NCBI RefSeq assembly: GCF_017948455.1
Contig: NZ_JAFFSU010000009.1
Coordinates: 248,001 to 312,000, forward strand
Direction: 5' to 3'
DNA from: Streptomyces sp. GESEQ-4
GTDB lineage: Bacteria; Actinomycetota; Actinomycetes; Streptomycetales; Streptomycetaceae
Length of the DNA stretch: 64,000 nucleotides
Under the pieces are notes generated by a model. It was not told where the DNA came from and did not search any database. It was given only the letters and a program-made list of their open reading frames with translations. The position numbers were made by a program, and so were the translations under genes. The number at the start of each line of letters is the position of its first letter. Position 1 is the first letter of the stretch. This document shows, in pieces, positions 1 to 8,367 of the stretch.

Positions 1-126
1 GTTCGAGTCGCCGATGGGCAGGGCTCCGACGTTGAGCTCGCGCATCAGCTGGGCGGCGCGGTCGAGGGTCTCGTGGGCCGGGATCCACTGGGCGCCACGG
101 TGCATGATGTCTCCGGCGGTGGTCAT
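1..126 (-). CDS. CBS-domain protein (N-terminus only, runs off window)
   Basis: Forty-two codons read leftward from the ATG at 126 to the window edge. The peptide opens MTTAGDIMHRGAQWIPAHET and continues with a stretch matching the start of a CBS domain (D-I-M pattern, then L..AAQLMRE..VGALPI). CBS pairs bind adenine nucleotides and act as regulatory modules; short actinobacterial proteins of this type usually carry two CBS repeats. Only part of the first repeat is visible, so any further domain is unknown. A purine-rich ribosome site (GGGAGG) lies upstream on the minus strand. Confidence 0.75.
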   Translation of the reverse strand, partial: MTTAGDIMHRGAQWIPAHETLDRAAQLMRELNVGALPIGDSN

Positions 127-324
127 GGGCGTACCTCCCGATGCCGGACGGCCGGCGCGGCGCGGAACGCACCGCTAGTCCCGGCGCCCCTCATTCTCGC
201 CGTGTCGCCGGGCGGATGCACCCGGAGCGTCGGGATGACGTTCGAGCGCGGGAGGCGGGCGCCGGACAAGCCCTTCACCCATGAAACCGAGGGCTTCGCG
301 CATACAAGCGAGATGTGTGCCCGG

Positions 325-957
325 TCAGCCGCTCCAGGCCGGATGCCGGGGGTCGTCGGCGCGGACCAGGACGTCGGCCGTGGCGGCGGGGTCGGTCTCG
401 TCGTCGTAGCGCTCGAAGGCGGGGAGGGTCCACTGCTCGGCTTCGGGAGTGCGGCGGCGGAGGGCGCCGGACGTGAGACGGACGTGGACGGACAGGTCGA
501 AGGGGAACCAGTGGCGCAGCAGGAGGGGACCGTGGAGCAACAGGACGCCGCCGGGCGGGAGTTGGACGTGGGGACTGCGGGTGGCGCGGTCGGTGGCCGG
601 GTCCCACAGGTCGGGCAGGACGCGGCCGTCGCCGGAGGGTTCGAGGGGGCCGAAGACCTCGCGCCATACGGCGCCGGTGTCGAACCAGCCGTTGTAGTAG
701 GCCTCGACGTCCCGGTGGCCATATTCCAGACGCACGGAGGCGGGGCGCAGAAAGCCCTCCATGCCCACGACGAGTGAGGGGCGGCCGCGTAGGCGCAGTG
801 CTTCACAGACGCGTTCGGCCAGGTCTCCCGGGCGGGCGGCCGGGGCGCCGTCGAAGGCGATGCGGGGCCACGGGCTGCCGTCGGCCGTCTTCAGATCGAG
901 CAGCCGCTCGGCCAGGAGATCGCCCAGCCGCTCCCAGGTGATCGCTTCGAGTCGCAC
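325..957 (-). CDS. uridine kinase-like protein with degenerate P-loop
   Basis: This 210-residue protein matches the family annotated as uridine kinase in Streptomyces (W-P-R-I-A-F-D-G at the first strand, RPASVRLEYGHRDVEAYYNG in the middle, DLWDPATDRATRS, then a FLRHWF-like stretch). The GTG at 957 is chosen because the family similarity begins with VRLEAITWE; the longer open frame upstream looks unconstrained. Where a nucleoside kinase would carry GxxxxGK[ST] the sequence is DGAPAARPGDLAE, so the Walker A lysine is absent. Kinase activity is therefore doubtful. It is divergent from the DUF2293 gene at 1047. Confidence 0.75.
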   Translation of the reverse strand: MRLEAITWERLGDLLAERLLDLKTADGSPWPRIAFDGAPAARPGDLAERVCEALRLRGRPSLVVGMEGFLRPASVRLEYGHRDVEAYYNGWFDTGAVWREVFGPLEPSGDGRVLPDLWDPATDRATRSPHVQLPPGGVLLLHGPLLLRHWFPFDLSVHVRLTSGALRRRTPEAEQWTLPAFERYDDETDPAATADVLVRADDPRHPAWSG

Positions 958-1046
958 ACGCCCATGATGCGCCCGTCCCCGGTCGGCGGTGACCGGGGGC
1001 GGGAAACCGGCGTGGATCGCGGGGCACCGGCGGGAAGGAAGCGCGT

Positions 1047-1736
1047 ATGGCACCCCTCGCAACGTCCGTGCACCGCACCGGACTTCTGGTCTTCCAGCCG
1101 ATCAAGAGACGGAACTGCTCCGCATGCCATCGCGGGCCGCTGCCGATGCTCGTCATGGAGGAGGGCGCGCCGCGGTGTCTCGACTGTGCCGACCTCGGGC
1201 ATCTGGTCTTTCTGCCGAGGGGTGACACGGCGTTGACGCGCAGGTCGCGGGAGGAGAGTGGGTTGTCGGCGGTGGTCGTGCGGTTCAACCGGCGCCAGAG
1301 TCGGTATGAGCGGCAGGGCGTGCTGGTCGAGGAGGCGGCGCTCGCGCGGGCGGAGCAGCGGTGTCTCGTGGACGCGGAGGCACGGCGGCGGCGCCGGCTG
1401 CGGGACGCCGCGCGGCGGGCGGCGGAGGATCTGCGGTTCACGGAGGCGTTCGCGGGCGAGATACGGCGGCTGTTTCCCGGCTGCCCGCGGGAGCGGGCGT
1501 GGGAGATCGCGGCGCATGCGTCCGTGCGGGGCAGTGGGCGCGTGGGGCGGAGCGCGGCGGGGCGGGCGCTGTCCGAGGGGGCGGTGACATCGGCGGTCGT
1601 GGCGTCGGTGCGGCATGTGGACACGCCGTACGACCAACTGCTGATGAGCGGGGTTCCGCGGCATGAGGCGCGGCGGCGGATCGCGGCGGATGCGGAGGCG
1701 CGGCTGGGGGCTTGGCGAGCGGTGGGGGTGGTCTGA
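1047..1736 (+). CDS. DUF2293 domain protein with four-cysteine N-terminal knuckle
   Basis: The 229-residue protein has two CxxC pairs near the N-terminus (Cys24/27 and Cys44/47), consistent with a small zinc-binding knuckle, then an arginine-rich helical linker. The C-terminal DUF2293 domain (about residues 130-225) contains AAHASVRGSGRVGRS and the TPYDQLLM stretch. Function is unknown; the knuckle and basic linker would suit nucleic-acid binding, but that is inference. The ATG at 1047 is preceded by GGAAGGAAG. The intergenic space to the divergent gene at 957 is 89 bp. Confidence 0.8.
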   Translation: MAPLATSVHRTGLLVFQPIKRRNCSACHRGPLPMLVMEEGAPRCLDCADLGHLVFLPRGDTALTRRSREESGLSAVVVRFNRRQSRYERQGVLVEEAALARAEQRCLVDAEARRRRRLRDAARRAAEDLRFTEAFAGEIRRLFPGCPRERAWEIAAHASVRGSGRVGRSAAGRALSEGAVTSAVVASVRHVDTPYDQLLMSGVPRHEARRRIAADAEARLGAWRAVGVV

Positions 1737-1889
1737 GGTCGGCCGACTGCTCCGAGTGAGTGCCTGGCTCTGGACTCTCGCGTATGTCGTCGCGCGGATG
1801 GGCCATGGTCACTGATCTCGTACGGGATTTCACTTGTGGTGACGGAAGGTGCCGGGCAGGTCTCGGCCGACGTGGGAGTGGGTGTTGAG

Positions 1890-2372
1890 ATGACGATCGA
1901 CGGGCCGTACTTCGTGCTCACGGTGCTGGGTGTGGTGGGCACCGGGCTGGTGGCCGGGGTCTTCTGCGCGTTCTCGACCTTTGTGATGCAGGGACTGGCC
2001 GCGCTGCCGCCCGCGCAGGGAGTCGCCGCGATGAAGGCGATCAACGTGACCGCGCTGCGCCCGGCCTTCATGCTGGTGTTCGTCGGCTCCGCGGTGCTGT
2101 GCGCGGTGATCGCGGTGGTGACGTTCGTGCTGTGGCCGGACGAGGGCACCGTGGAGTTGCTGGTCGGCAGTGCGCTGTATCTGTTCGGATCGTTCGGGCT
2201 GACGATGTTCGCGAACGTGCCGCGCAACGAGGCGTTGATGAAGCTGGACGCCGGCACTCCGGAGGCTGCCGCGTACTGGCCGACGTATGTGCGCGAGTGG
2301 ACGGTCTGGAATCACGTCCGCATGGTCGCGTCGGCCGGCGCGGCGGTGGCGTATGTGCTGGCCATCGCTTGA
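1890..2372 (+). CDS. DUF1772 (anthrone oxygenase-like) membrane protein
   Basis: About 160 residues with four predicted membrane segments (for example FVLTVLGVVGTGLVAGVFC and MLVFVGSAVLCAVIAVVTF). The NVPRNEAL motif with following W residues is the signature of DUF1772, a family that includes anthrone oxygenase-like proteins; most bacterial members have no known role. An in-frame start at 1836 would add 18 residues without membrane or family character, so the ATG at 1890, behind GGGAGTGGG, is preferred. It stands alone before gltD with a 144 bp gap. Confidence 0.7.
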   Translation: MTIDGPYFVLTVLGVVGTGLVAGVFCAFSTFVMQGLAALPPAQGVAAMKAINVTALRPAFMLVFVGSAVLCAVIAVVTFVLWPDEGTVELLVGSALYLFGSFGLTMFANVPRNEALMKLDAGTPEAAAYWPTYVREWTVWNHVRMVASAGAAVAYVLAIA

Positions 2373-2516
2373 GGGTGCCCGTGCCTCAGCGCGGGAAAAC
2401 TCAGGAGAAAGCGCTGTCCGGCACTCTGCGGGCGTGGCGGGAGGGACGTATTGTGGCCGGAAGAGTGCCGCCCGATGACGCACGGCCTGTCACACGCGTA
2501 TCTGAGGAAGACGGCC

Positions 2517-4004
2517 ATGGCCGATCCGAAGGGTTTCCTGACCACGCCTCGCGAGGAATGGCCCCGCCGGCCCGTCGAGGAGCGGGTCCGGGACTGGGAC
2601 GAGGTATATGTCCCCGGGGCGTTGCTGCCCATCATCAGCAAGCAGGCCGACCGCTGTATGGACTGCGGGATCCCGTTCTGCCACGAGGCGTGTCCGCTGG
2701 GCAATCTGATCCCGGAGTGGAACGACCTCGTCTCCCGCGAGGACTGGCGGGCGGCCGCCGACCGGCTGCACGCCACCAACAACTTCCCCGAGTTCACCGG
2801 CCGGTTGTGCCCGGCGCCCTGCGAGGCGGGCTGTGTGCTGGCCATCAACCAGCCCGCGGTCACGATCAAGAACGTCGAGTGCGCCATCGCCGACCGGGCC
2901 TGGGAGGAGGGGTTCGCGCCGCCGCAGCCGCCGGACCGGCTCTCCGGGCGGACGGTCGCGGTGATCGGCTCGGGGCCCACCGGGCTCGCCGCCGCACAGC
3001 AGTTGACGCGGGCGGGCCACACGGTCGTCGTGTACGAGAAGGACGACCGGCTGGGCGGGCTGATGCGGTACGGCATCCCCGAGTTCAAGATGGAGAAACG
3101 GCATCTGGAGCGGCGGCTGGAGCAGATGCGGGCCGAGGGCACGAAGTTCCGTACGTCGACGGCGGTGGGGCGGGACGTCGGCGCCGCGGAGCTGCGGGCG
3201 CGGTACGACGCCGTCGTGATCGCCACGGGAGCGACCGCGTGGCGTGAACTTGCCGTACCAGGACGGGAGTTGGCCGGAGTACAGCAGGCCATGGAGTATC
3301 TGCCGCTGGCCAACCGGGTGTGCGAGGGCGATCTGGAGTCCTCGCCGATGTCGGCGGCCGGGAAGCATGTCGTCATCGTCGGTGGCGGGGACACCGGGGC
3401 GGACTGTCTGGGCACGGCGGTGCGGGAAGGCGCCGCGTCCGTCACGCAGTTGGACATCTACACCCAGCCGGGCGCGGAACGGGACGACGATGTCGAGCCC
3501 TGGCCCACGTATCCGAAGATCTACCGGCTGTCGGCCGCGCACGAGGAGGCCGGTGAGCTGCGGACGGCGCCGGCGGCGGATGCGGACGCGCGGCTGTTCG
3601 CGGCGTCCACGCTCCGCTTCACCGGCGACGAGAGTGGGCATGTGCGGTCACTGCACCTGGTCGAAGTGGACGCGGGGCGGCGGCCGGTGCCGGGCACCGG
3701 GCGCAGGCTGCCCGCCGACCTTGTGCTGCTGGCCCTCGGGTTCTCCGGACCCGACCGTGGGGACGGGCTCGTCGACCAGTTGGGGCTGACGATGGAGGCC
3801 CGGGGCACGGTCGCGCGGGATGCCGGCTTCGCCACGAACGTCCCCGGCGTGTTCGTCGCCGGCGACGCCGCGCGGGGCCAGTCGCTGATCGTGTGGGCGA
3901 TCGCGGAGGGGCGGGCGGTGGCGGCGGCCGTCGACCGTCATCTGACGGGGAGTTCGCGGCTGCCGGCGCCGATCGGGCCGTATGACCGGCCGATGGCTGT
4001 GTAG
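2517..4004 (+). CDS. gltD: glutamate synthase small subunit (NADPH-dependent)
   Basis: This 495-residue flavoprotein is the GOGAT beta subunit, which passes electrons from NADPH through FAD and iron-sulfur clusters to the large subunit for glutamate synthesis. The N-terminal cysteine clusters are present (Cys47, 50, 55, 59 and Cys98, 102, 106). The FAD-binding GSGPTG lies near residues 151-156 and the pyridine-nucleotide GGGDTG near 289-294. The start is set by GAGGAAG ahead of the ATG. No gltB lies next to it: upstream is a DUF1772 gene and downstream an AhpD-like gene. It may therefore be a second gltD homologue or serve another partner. Confidence 0.9.
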   Translation: MADPKGFLTTPREEWPRRPVEERVRDWDEVYVPGALLPIISKQADRCMDCGIPFCHEACPLGNLIPEWNDLVSREDWRAAADRLHATNNFPEFTGRLCPAPCEAGCVLAINQPAVTIKNVECAIADRAWEEGFAPPQPPDRLSGRTVAVIGSGPTGLAAAQQLTRAGHTVVVYEKDDRLGGLMRYGIPEFKMEKRHLERRLEQMRAEGTKFRTSTAVGRDVGAAELRARYDAVVIATGATAWRELAVPGRELAGVQQAMEYLPLANRVCEGDLESSPMSAAGKHVVIVGGGDTGADCLGTAVREGAASVTQLDIYTQPGAERDDDVEPWPTYPKIYRLSAAHEEAGELRTAPAADADARLFAASTLRFTGDESGHVRSLHLVEVDAGRRPVPGTGRRLPADLVLLALGFSGPDRGDGLVDQLGLTMEARGTVARDAGFATNVPGVFVAGDAARGQSLIVWAIAEGRAVAAAVDRHLTGSSRLPAPIGPYDRPMAV

Positions 4005-4050
4005 GCGCTGGGCACAAGGGCCACGGGTGCCACGGGGCCATGGGTGCGGT

Positions 4051-4521
4051 TCAGCGTTCGTCCGTGCCCGCCACCTTCCCCGTCGACAGGGCCACCCGGT
4101 TCCACGTGTTGATCGTGAAGATCAGGGCGAGGACGTGGGCGAGTTCCCCGTCGTCGAAGTGGGCGGCTGCCTCCGCGTAGACGTCGTCCGGGACGCCTCC
4201 GTCGGCGATCAGGGTGACCGCTTCGGTGAGGGCGAGGGCGGCTTGTTCCTGTGGGGTGAAGAAGTGCCGGGCCTCGCGCCAGACCGGGACCATGTGGAGC
4301 CGGTCCTCGCTCTCGCCGGCCTTGCGGGCGTCGTTGGTATGCATGTGGAGGCAGTAGGCGCAGTGGTTGAGGTGCGAGGCGCGGATCTGGATGAGCTCGA
4401 CGAGGGCCGGGTCAAGGCCCTCGCGGGCGGCGGCGTCGAAGCCGATGAGGGCGCGGAACACCTTCGGGGCGGTCTTCGCGAAGTTAATGCGGGTTGTCGT
4501 CGTGTTCGTCGTCATGCGCAT
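4051..4521 (-). CDS. carboxymuconolactone decarboxylase/AhpD-family protein
   Basis: About 156 residues, with the redox motif HCAYCLHMHT (CxxC followed by His) characteristic of AhpD-like alkylhydroperoxidase members of the carboxymuconolactone decarboxylase superfamily. The two cysteines and downstream histidine suggest a thiol peroxidase activity. Three start codons cluster (TTG 4524, ATG 4521, ATG 4515) and the sequence cannot decide between them. It is divergent from the MocR regulator across only about 40 bp, a common arrangement in which the regulator controls this gene. Confidence 0.85.
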   Translation of the reverse strand: MRMTTNTTTTRINFAKTAPKVFRALIGFDAAAREGLDPALVELIQIRASHLNHCAYCLHMHTNDARKAGESEDRLHMVPVWREARHFFTPQEQAALALTEAVTLIADGGVPDDVYAEAAAHFDDGELAHVLALIFTINTWNRVALSTGKVAGTDER

Positions 4522-4562
4522 CAATCTATTGAGCCGAAAGACCGGCTGTAGGGTGCATTTTC
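4522..4562. promoter_or_regulatory. divergent promoter region between AhpD-like gene and mocR-type regulator
   Basis: Only about 40 bp separate the two start codons, so both promoters and any regulator site must overlap. An AGCC-8-GGCT inverted repeat lies at 4531-4546. A TAGGGT hexamer at 4549-4554 fits a -10 element for the rightward gene and lies 8 nt before its ATG, which would give a leaderless or near-leaderless transcript. Sites are inferred from sequence only. Confidence 0.4.
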
Positions 4563-5978
4563 ATGACGGAATCGTGGGTCAATTCCGCGGAGCGCATCGG
4601 TGCCGACCTGCATCTGGAGCTGTCGGGGCCGGGTGGGCGGCGGGCCGCGCTGATCCGGGCGCTGCGTGACGCCGTGCGCGGTGGGCGGCTCGCTCCGGGC
4701 ACCCGGCTGCCGCCGTACCGTTCGCTCGCCGCCGATCTCGGCGTGGCCCGCAACACGGTGGCCGACGCGTACGCGGAACTCGTCGCGGAGGGCTGGCTCA
4801 CCGCCCGTCAGGGCTCGGGCACGCGGGTCGCCGACCGGGCCGAGCCCCTGCGACACGCCGAGCGGGTGCCCATAAAGGCACCTCCACGCGCGCGTGGGCC
4901 ACGGCACGACCTCAGACAGGGCACCCCGGACGCGTCGGCGTTCCCGCGCGCGGCCTGGCTGGCGTCCTACCGGCGGGCTCTCCAGCAGGCGCCGAACGAG
5001 GTGTTCGGGCCCGGTGATCCGGCCGGGCGGCGCGAGCTGCGCGAGGCGCTCGCCGAATATCTGGCACGCGCGCGTGGCGTACGCACCGAGCCGGGCCGGA
5101 TCGTCGTCTGCTCCGGTTTCGCGCACGCCCTCCGGCTGCTCTTCGGGGGCGGCGTGCTGCGCGGACCGGTGGCGGTGGAGGCGTACGGACTGGCCTTCCA
5201 CCGGGAACTGCTCCAGGCGGCGGGGGCCCGGACCGTGCCGCTTCCCCTGGACGACGACGGCGCCCGCGTCGACCTGCTGGCGCGCGAGCGCGCGGTCCTG
5301 CTGACGCCCGCGCATCAGTTCCCCACCGGCGGACCGCTGCACGCCGAGCGACGGGCCGCCGCCGTCGACTGGGCACGCGCGCGTGGCGGGGTGGTTCTGG
5401 AGGACGACTACGACGGGGAGTTCCGCTACGACCGCAAGCCCGTCGGCGCCGTCCAGGGCCTCGACCCCGAGCGGGTGATCCACATCGGCTCGGTCAGCAA
5501 GAGCCTGTCGCCCGCGCTGCGGCTGGGCTGGATGGTGCTTCCGGAGCGGTACGTGGGCGCCGTCCTCGAGGCCAAGGGCGAGCGGGAGGGGTGGGTGAGC
5601 GTTCTCGACCAGCTGAGCCTGGCCGACTTCATCGTCTCCGGGTCGTACGACCGTCATGTGCGGCGTATGCGGCAGCGGTACCGGAGCCGCCGTGACCGGC
5701 TCGTCGCGGCGCTGGCCGAGCACGCGCCGCACATCGAGGTCACGGGTGTGGCGGCCGGACTGCACGCCGTGCTCAGACTGCCGCCCGGCACCGAGCGGTC
5801 CGCCGTCAAGGCCGCCACCTGGCAAGGCGTCGCGCTCGACGGACTCGCCGAGTTCCGGCACCCGGAGACGGACATGCCGGCCGCCGACGGACTCGTCGTG
5901 GGCTACGCGACGCCCTCGGAGCACGCGTACGGGGCGGCGCTGGACGCGCTGTGCGGCGTACTGCCGTCGGCGGACTGA
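4563..5978 (+). CDS. MocR/PdxR-type regulator (GntR HTH fused to aminotransferase fold)
   Basis: The 471-residue protein has an N-terminal GntR winged helix (about residues 20-90, including LPPYRSLAADLGVARNTVADAY) and a fold-type I aminotransferase domain. The PLP lysine is in GSVSKSLSP, near residue 312, and DDYDGEFRYDRKP marks the cofactor pocket. Proteins of this group sense PLP or amino-acid derivatives and usually control a divergent gene, here the AhpD-like one. The gene carries three copies of the palindrome CACGCGCGCGTG (4885, 5065, 5374), each encoding an Arg-Ala-Arg run. Confidence 0.9.
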   Translation: MTESWVNSAERIGADLHLELSGPGGRRAALIRALRDAVRGGRLAPGTRLPPYRSLAADLGVARNTVADAYAELVAEGWLTARQGSGTRVADRAEPLRHAERVPIKAPPRARGPRHDLRQGTPDASAFPRAAWLASYRRALQQAPNEVFGPGDPAGRRELREALAEYLARARGVRTEPGRIVVCSGFAHALRLLFGGGVLRGPVAVEAYGLAFHRELLQAAGARTVPLPLDDDGARVDLLARERAVLLTPAHQFPTGGPLHAERRAAAVDWARARGGVVLEDDYDGEFRYDRKPVGAVQGLDPERVIHIGSVSKSLSPALRLGWMVLPERYVGAVLEAKGEREGWVSVLDQLSLADFIVSGSYDRHVRRMRQRYRSRRDRLVAALAEHAPHIEVTGVAAGLHAVLRLPPGTERSAVKAATWQGVALDGLAEFRHPETDMPAADGLVVGYATPSEHAYGAALDALCGVLPSAD

Positions 5979-6058
5979 ACTGCCGTCGCCGGGCTGAGCC
6001 GGTCGCGGAATCCTGTCACCGAATTCCCATATGACCGGAATATGACCCAAGCCTGTCA

Positions 6059-6091
6059 TGTTGGACAACAGAAGTGGGATCCTTGATCCCA
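6059..6091. promoter_or_regulatory. two adjacent inverted repeats upstream of the PEP-synthase-like gene
   Basis: TGTTG-GA-CAACA (6059-6070) is followed at once by TGGGATC-CTT-GATCCCA (6075-6091). Both are perfect dyads in the 247-bp gap before the start at 6226 and are shaped like dimeric repressor sites, the second like a GntR-family operator. The rest of the gap (5979-6225) shows no gene. Their function is inferred. Confidence 0.4.
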
Positions 6092-6225
6092 GGAGGCGCG
6101 TCGTTGCCGTCACCGGATCTCGGTCCGGCCCCGACAGGGACCCGCCCCATCCTTCGTTCCGCCGTCAGGCGCAGGGCCACCCCAGCGCGTCCCCCCTGTT
6201 GGCGGCCGGTCCTGGAGGGTGTTCG

Positions 6226-8367
6226 ATGACGACGATCGACGAACGTCACGGAGATGGTGCGCGGGGCAGGGAAGAGCCCCGGGGTGAGGTGGCCCTGAGC
6301 CCCGTCGAGGCCTACGGCCCGGCCGTGATCGCCCTGGAGCAGCCCACCGCCGCACTCCCCCGGCTCACGGGTTCCAAAGCTGCGAACCTGGCCCGCGCGG
6401 CCCGCGCCGGCCTGCCGGTACTCCCCGGATTCGTGATTCCCAGCAGGGCGGGCGACGACCCGGTAGCCCTGCGAGAGGCCTGGCAGAGGCTCTCGTACGG
6501 CGGCACGCGCCCCCTGGTCGTACGGTCCTCCTCTCCGCAGGAGGACACCGAGGAGTCGTCCCTTGCGGGCCAGTTCGACTCCGTACTCGACGTACGCGGC
6601 TGGCGGGACTTCCGTACGGCCGTACAGACCGTGCTCGATTCGGCGCACCGGCCGGACGGGTCCACGGCGCCCATGGCGGTGCTGGTGCAACCCATGCTGA
6701 CGGCCCGGGTCGGCGGGGTGGTGTTCGGTTCCGACCCGGTCGAGGGGCGGGCCGACCGCATGCTGGTGAGCGCGGTGCGCGGCGGCCCGGACAGCCTGGT
6801 CAGCGGGGCGCAGACGGGTACCGATCACTGGCTGAGCAGGAGCGGACGGGTACGGCGCGCCCAGGCGCCGGAGGGCGGTTCGCCGCTCACCCGGACCGAG
6901 TTGTTCCGGCTGGCGCGTCTCGCGCGGCAGGCACGGCAGGTGTTCGGCGGGCCGCAGGACATCGAGTTCGGGTTCGACGAGGACGGGCGGCTGTGGCTGT
7001 TCCAGAGCCGGCCGATCACGGCGATGGCGCCACGCCCCGCGCGCGGGGCACGGCTGCTCGGGCCCGGGCCGGTCGCGGAGACGTTGCCCGGTCAGTTGGA
7101 GCCACTGGAGGAGGACTTGTGGGTGGCGCCCATGTCCCGCGGGCTCGCCGCCGCGCTCGACATCGGGGGCAGCGCGCCGCGCCGGCTGCTGCGGACCACG
7201 CCGGTGGTCACCACGGCGGGCGGACGTGCCGCCGCCGACCTGCGGCTGCTCGGCGCGGTTCCGCCGAGGCACCGGTGGCTCGCGCTGCTCAACCCGGCAC
7301 CGGGGGCGCGCAGGCTCGGCGCCGCCTGGCGGGTGGGCCGCCTCACGCCGGCGCTGCCCGGCCTGGCGACCGACCTGACGGCCGACGTCGACCGCCATCT
7401 CACCCAGCTCCCGCCACCCGCCGCGCTGCCCACGCCCGACCTCACGGCCGAGCTCCGCTGGACCCGCGCGGTCCTGGTCTCCCTGCACGCCCAGGAAGCC
7501 CTCTCGGGCGCCCTCCTGCCCGAACAGGCCAAGGCCCGCACGGCGGCGGGCGCGGCCCTGACCGCCCTCGCGGCGGCCCGCGCCCGAGGCGTGCCGGACG
7601 ACCGCGTCGCCGCGACGGATCCGGTGGTACTGGCGCTGACGGCGCCGAGTCTGCGGGGGAACATCCGACTCCCGGGTCAGGTGGGGCCGGCGGGCTCGGG
7701 GATCAACGCGTACACGACAGCCGACAGCCGCGTGACAGCCAACGGTCACCCCGCACCCGAAACCACCCGCCCAGCAACCCCCCACCTCCCACCCCGCGAA
7801 GCCCTACGCCTCCGTATCCGCTGGGTACAGGAGCTCCAGGTCCGCCTGGTCCGCGAAGCGGCCCGGCGACTCGGCCTGGACGTGGAGCGCGTCGGGCTGC
7901 TCCGCTGGCCGGAGCTGACCGCCGCCCTCGACGGGGCCGCGCTCCCGGCCGATCTGCACGACCGGGTGCCGCAAGCCCAGTCGCCCCCGCTGCCGGACGC
8001 GTTCCGGCTCGCGGACGGCGGCGTGGTCGTCGCCGAGCGGAGCGGCCGGCGCCGTGGCGAGGACGGCGCACGGGGCGTGTCCGCGGGGCGTGCGGTCGGC
8101 ACGGTCTGGGACGGGACCGGCACCCGGCCGCCGGACGCGGTGCTCGTCGTACGGACGCTGGACCCCGCGCTCGCCCCGCTGCTGCCCCGCCTCACCGGAC
8201 TGGTCGCGCAGACCGGCAGCCCCCTGTCGCATCTCGCGGTGCTGGCCCGTGAGCTGGGGCTGCCCGCGGTGGTCGGCGCCACCGACGCCGTACGCCGCTT
8301 CCCTCCCGGCACCCGCCTCACCGTCGACGGGACGACCGGAGGCGTCGACACCTGGGAGGGGCCATGA
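6226..8367 (+). CDS. PEP synthase/rifampicin phosphotransferase-like enzyme
   Basis: This 713-residue protein has the architecture of the PEP-utilising dikinase superfamily. The N-terminal PPDK/ATP-grasp domain contains LTGSKAANLARAARAGLPV and LVVRSSSPQEDTEESSLAGQ, then DIEFGFDEDGRLWLFQSRPI. A divergent central domain follows. The C-terminal swivelling domain holds the phosphorylatable histidine in QTGSPLSHLAVLARE (His669). Relatives make PEP from pyruvate or phosphorylate rifamycins; the central domain that would set the acceptor is not recognisable, so the substrate is unknown. The ATG at 6226 follows GGAGGG; its stop overlaps the next start in ATGA. Confidence 0.75.
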   Translation: MTTIDERHGDGARGREEPRGEVALSPVEAYGPAVIALEQPTAALPRLTGSKAANLARAARAGLPVLPGFVIPSRAGDDPVALREAWQRLSYGGTRPLVVRSSSPQEDTEESSLAGQFDSVLDVRGWRDFRTAVQTVLDSAHRPDGSTAPMAVLVQPMLTARVGGVVFGSDPVEGRADRMLVSAVRGGPDSLVSGAQTGTDHWLSRSGRVRRAQAPEGGSPLTRTELFRLARLARQARQVFGGPQDIEFGFDEDGRLWLFQSRPITAMAPRPARGARLLGPGPVAETLPGQLEPLEEDLWVAPMSRGLAAALDIGGSAPRRLLRTTPVVTTAGGRAAADLRLLGAVPPRHRWLALLNPAPGARRLGAAWRVGRLTPALPGLATDLTADVDRHLTQLPPPAALPTPDLTAELRWTRAVLVSLHAQEALSGALLPEQAKARTAAGAALTALAAARARGVPDDRVAATDPVVLALTAPSLRGNIRLPGQVGPAGSGINAYTTADSRVTANGHPAPETTRPATPHLPPREALRLRIRWVQELQVRLVREAARRLGLDVERVGLLRWPELTAALDGAALPADLHDRVPQAQSPPLPDAFRLADGGVVVAERSGRRRGEDGARGVSAGRAVGTVWDGTGTRPPDAVLVVRTLDPALAPLLPRLTGLVAQTGSPLSHLAVLARELGLPAVVGATDAVRRFPPGTRLTVDGTTGGVDTWEGP

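Noticed and set aside
4521..6113. Long minus-strand open frame (530 codons) opposite the MocR gene
   Set aside because: High GC content keeps antisense frames open. The peptide is low-complexity and Arg/Gly-rich, and the plus strand encodes a clear MocR protein.
6016..7785. 589-codon minus-strand frame opposite the PEP-synthase-like gene
   Set aside because: No domain similarity and biased composition; the plus-strand gene has catalytic motifs and a ribosome site.
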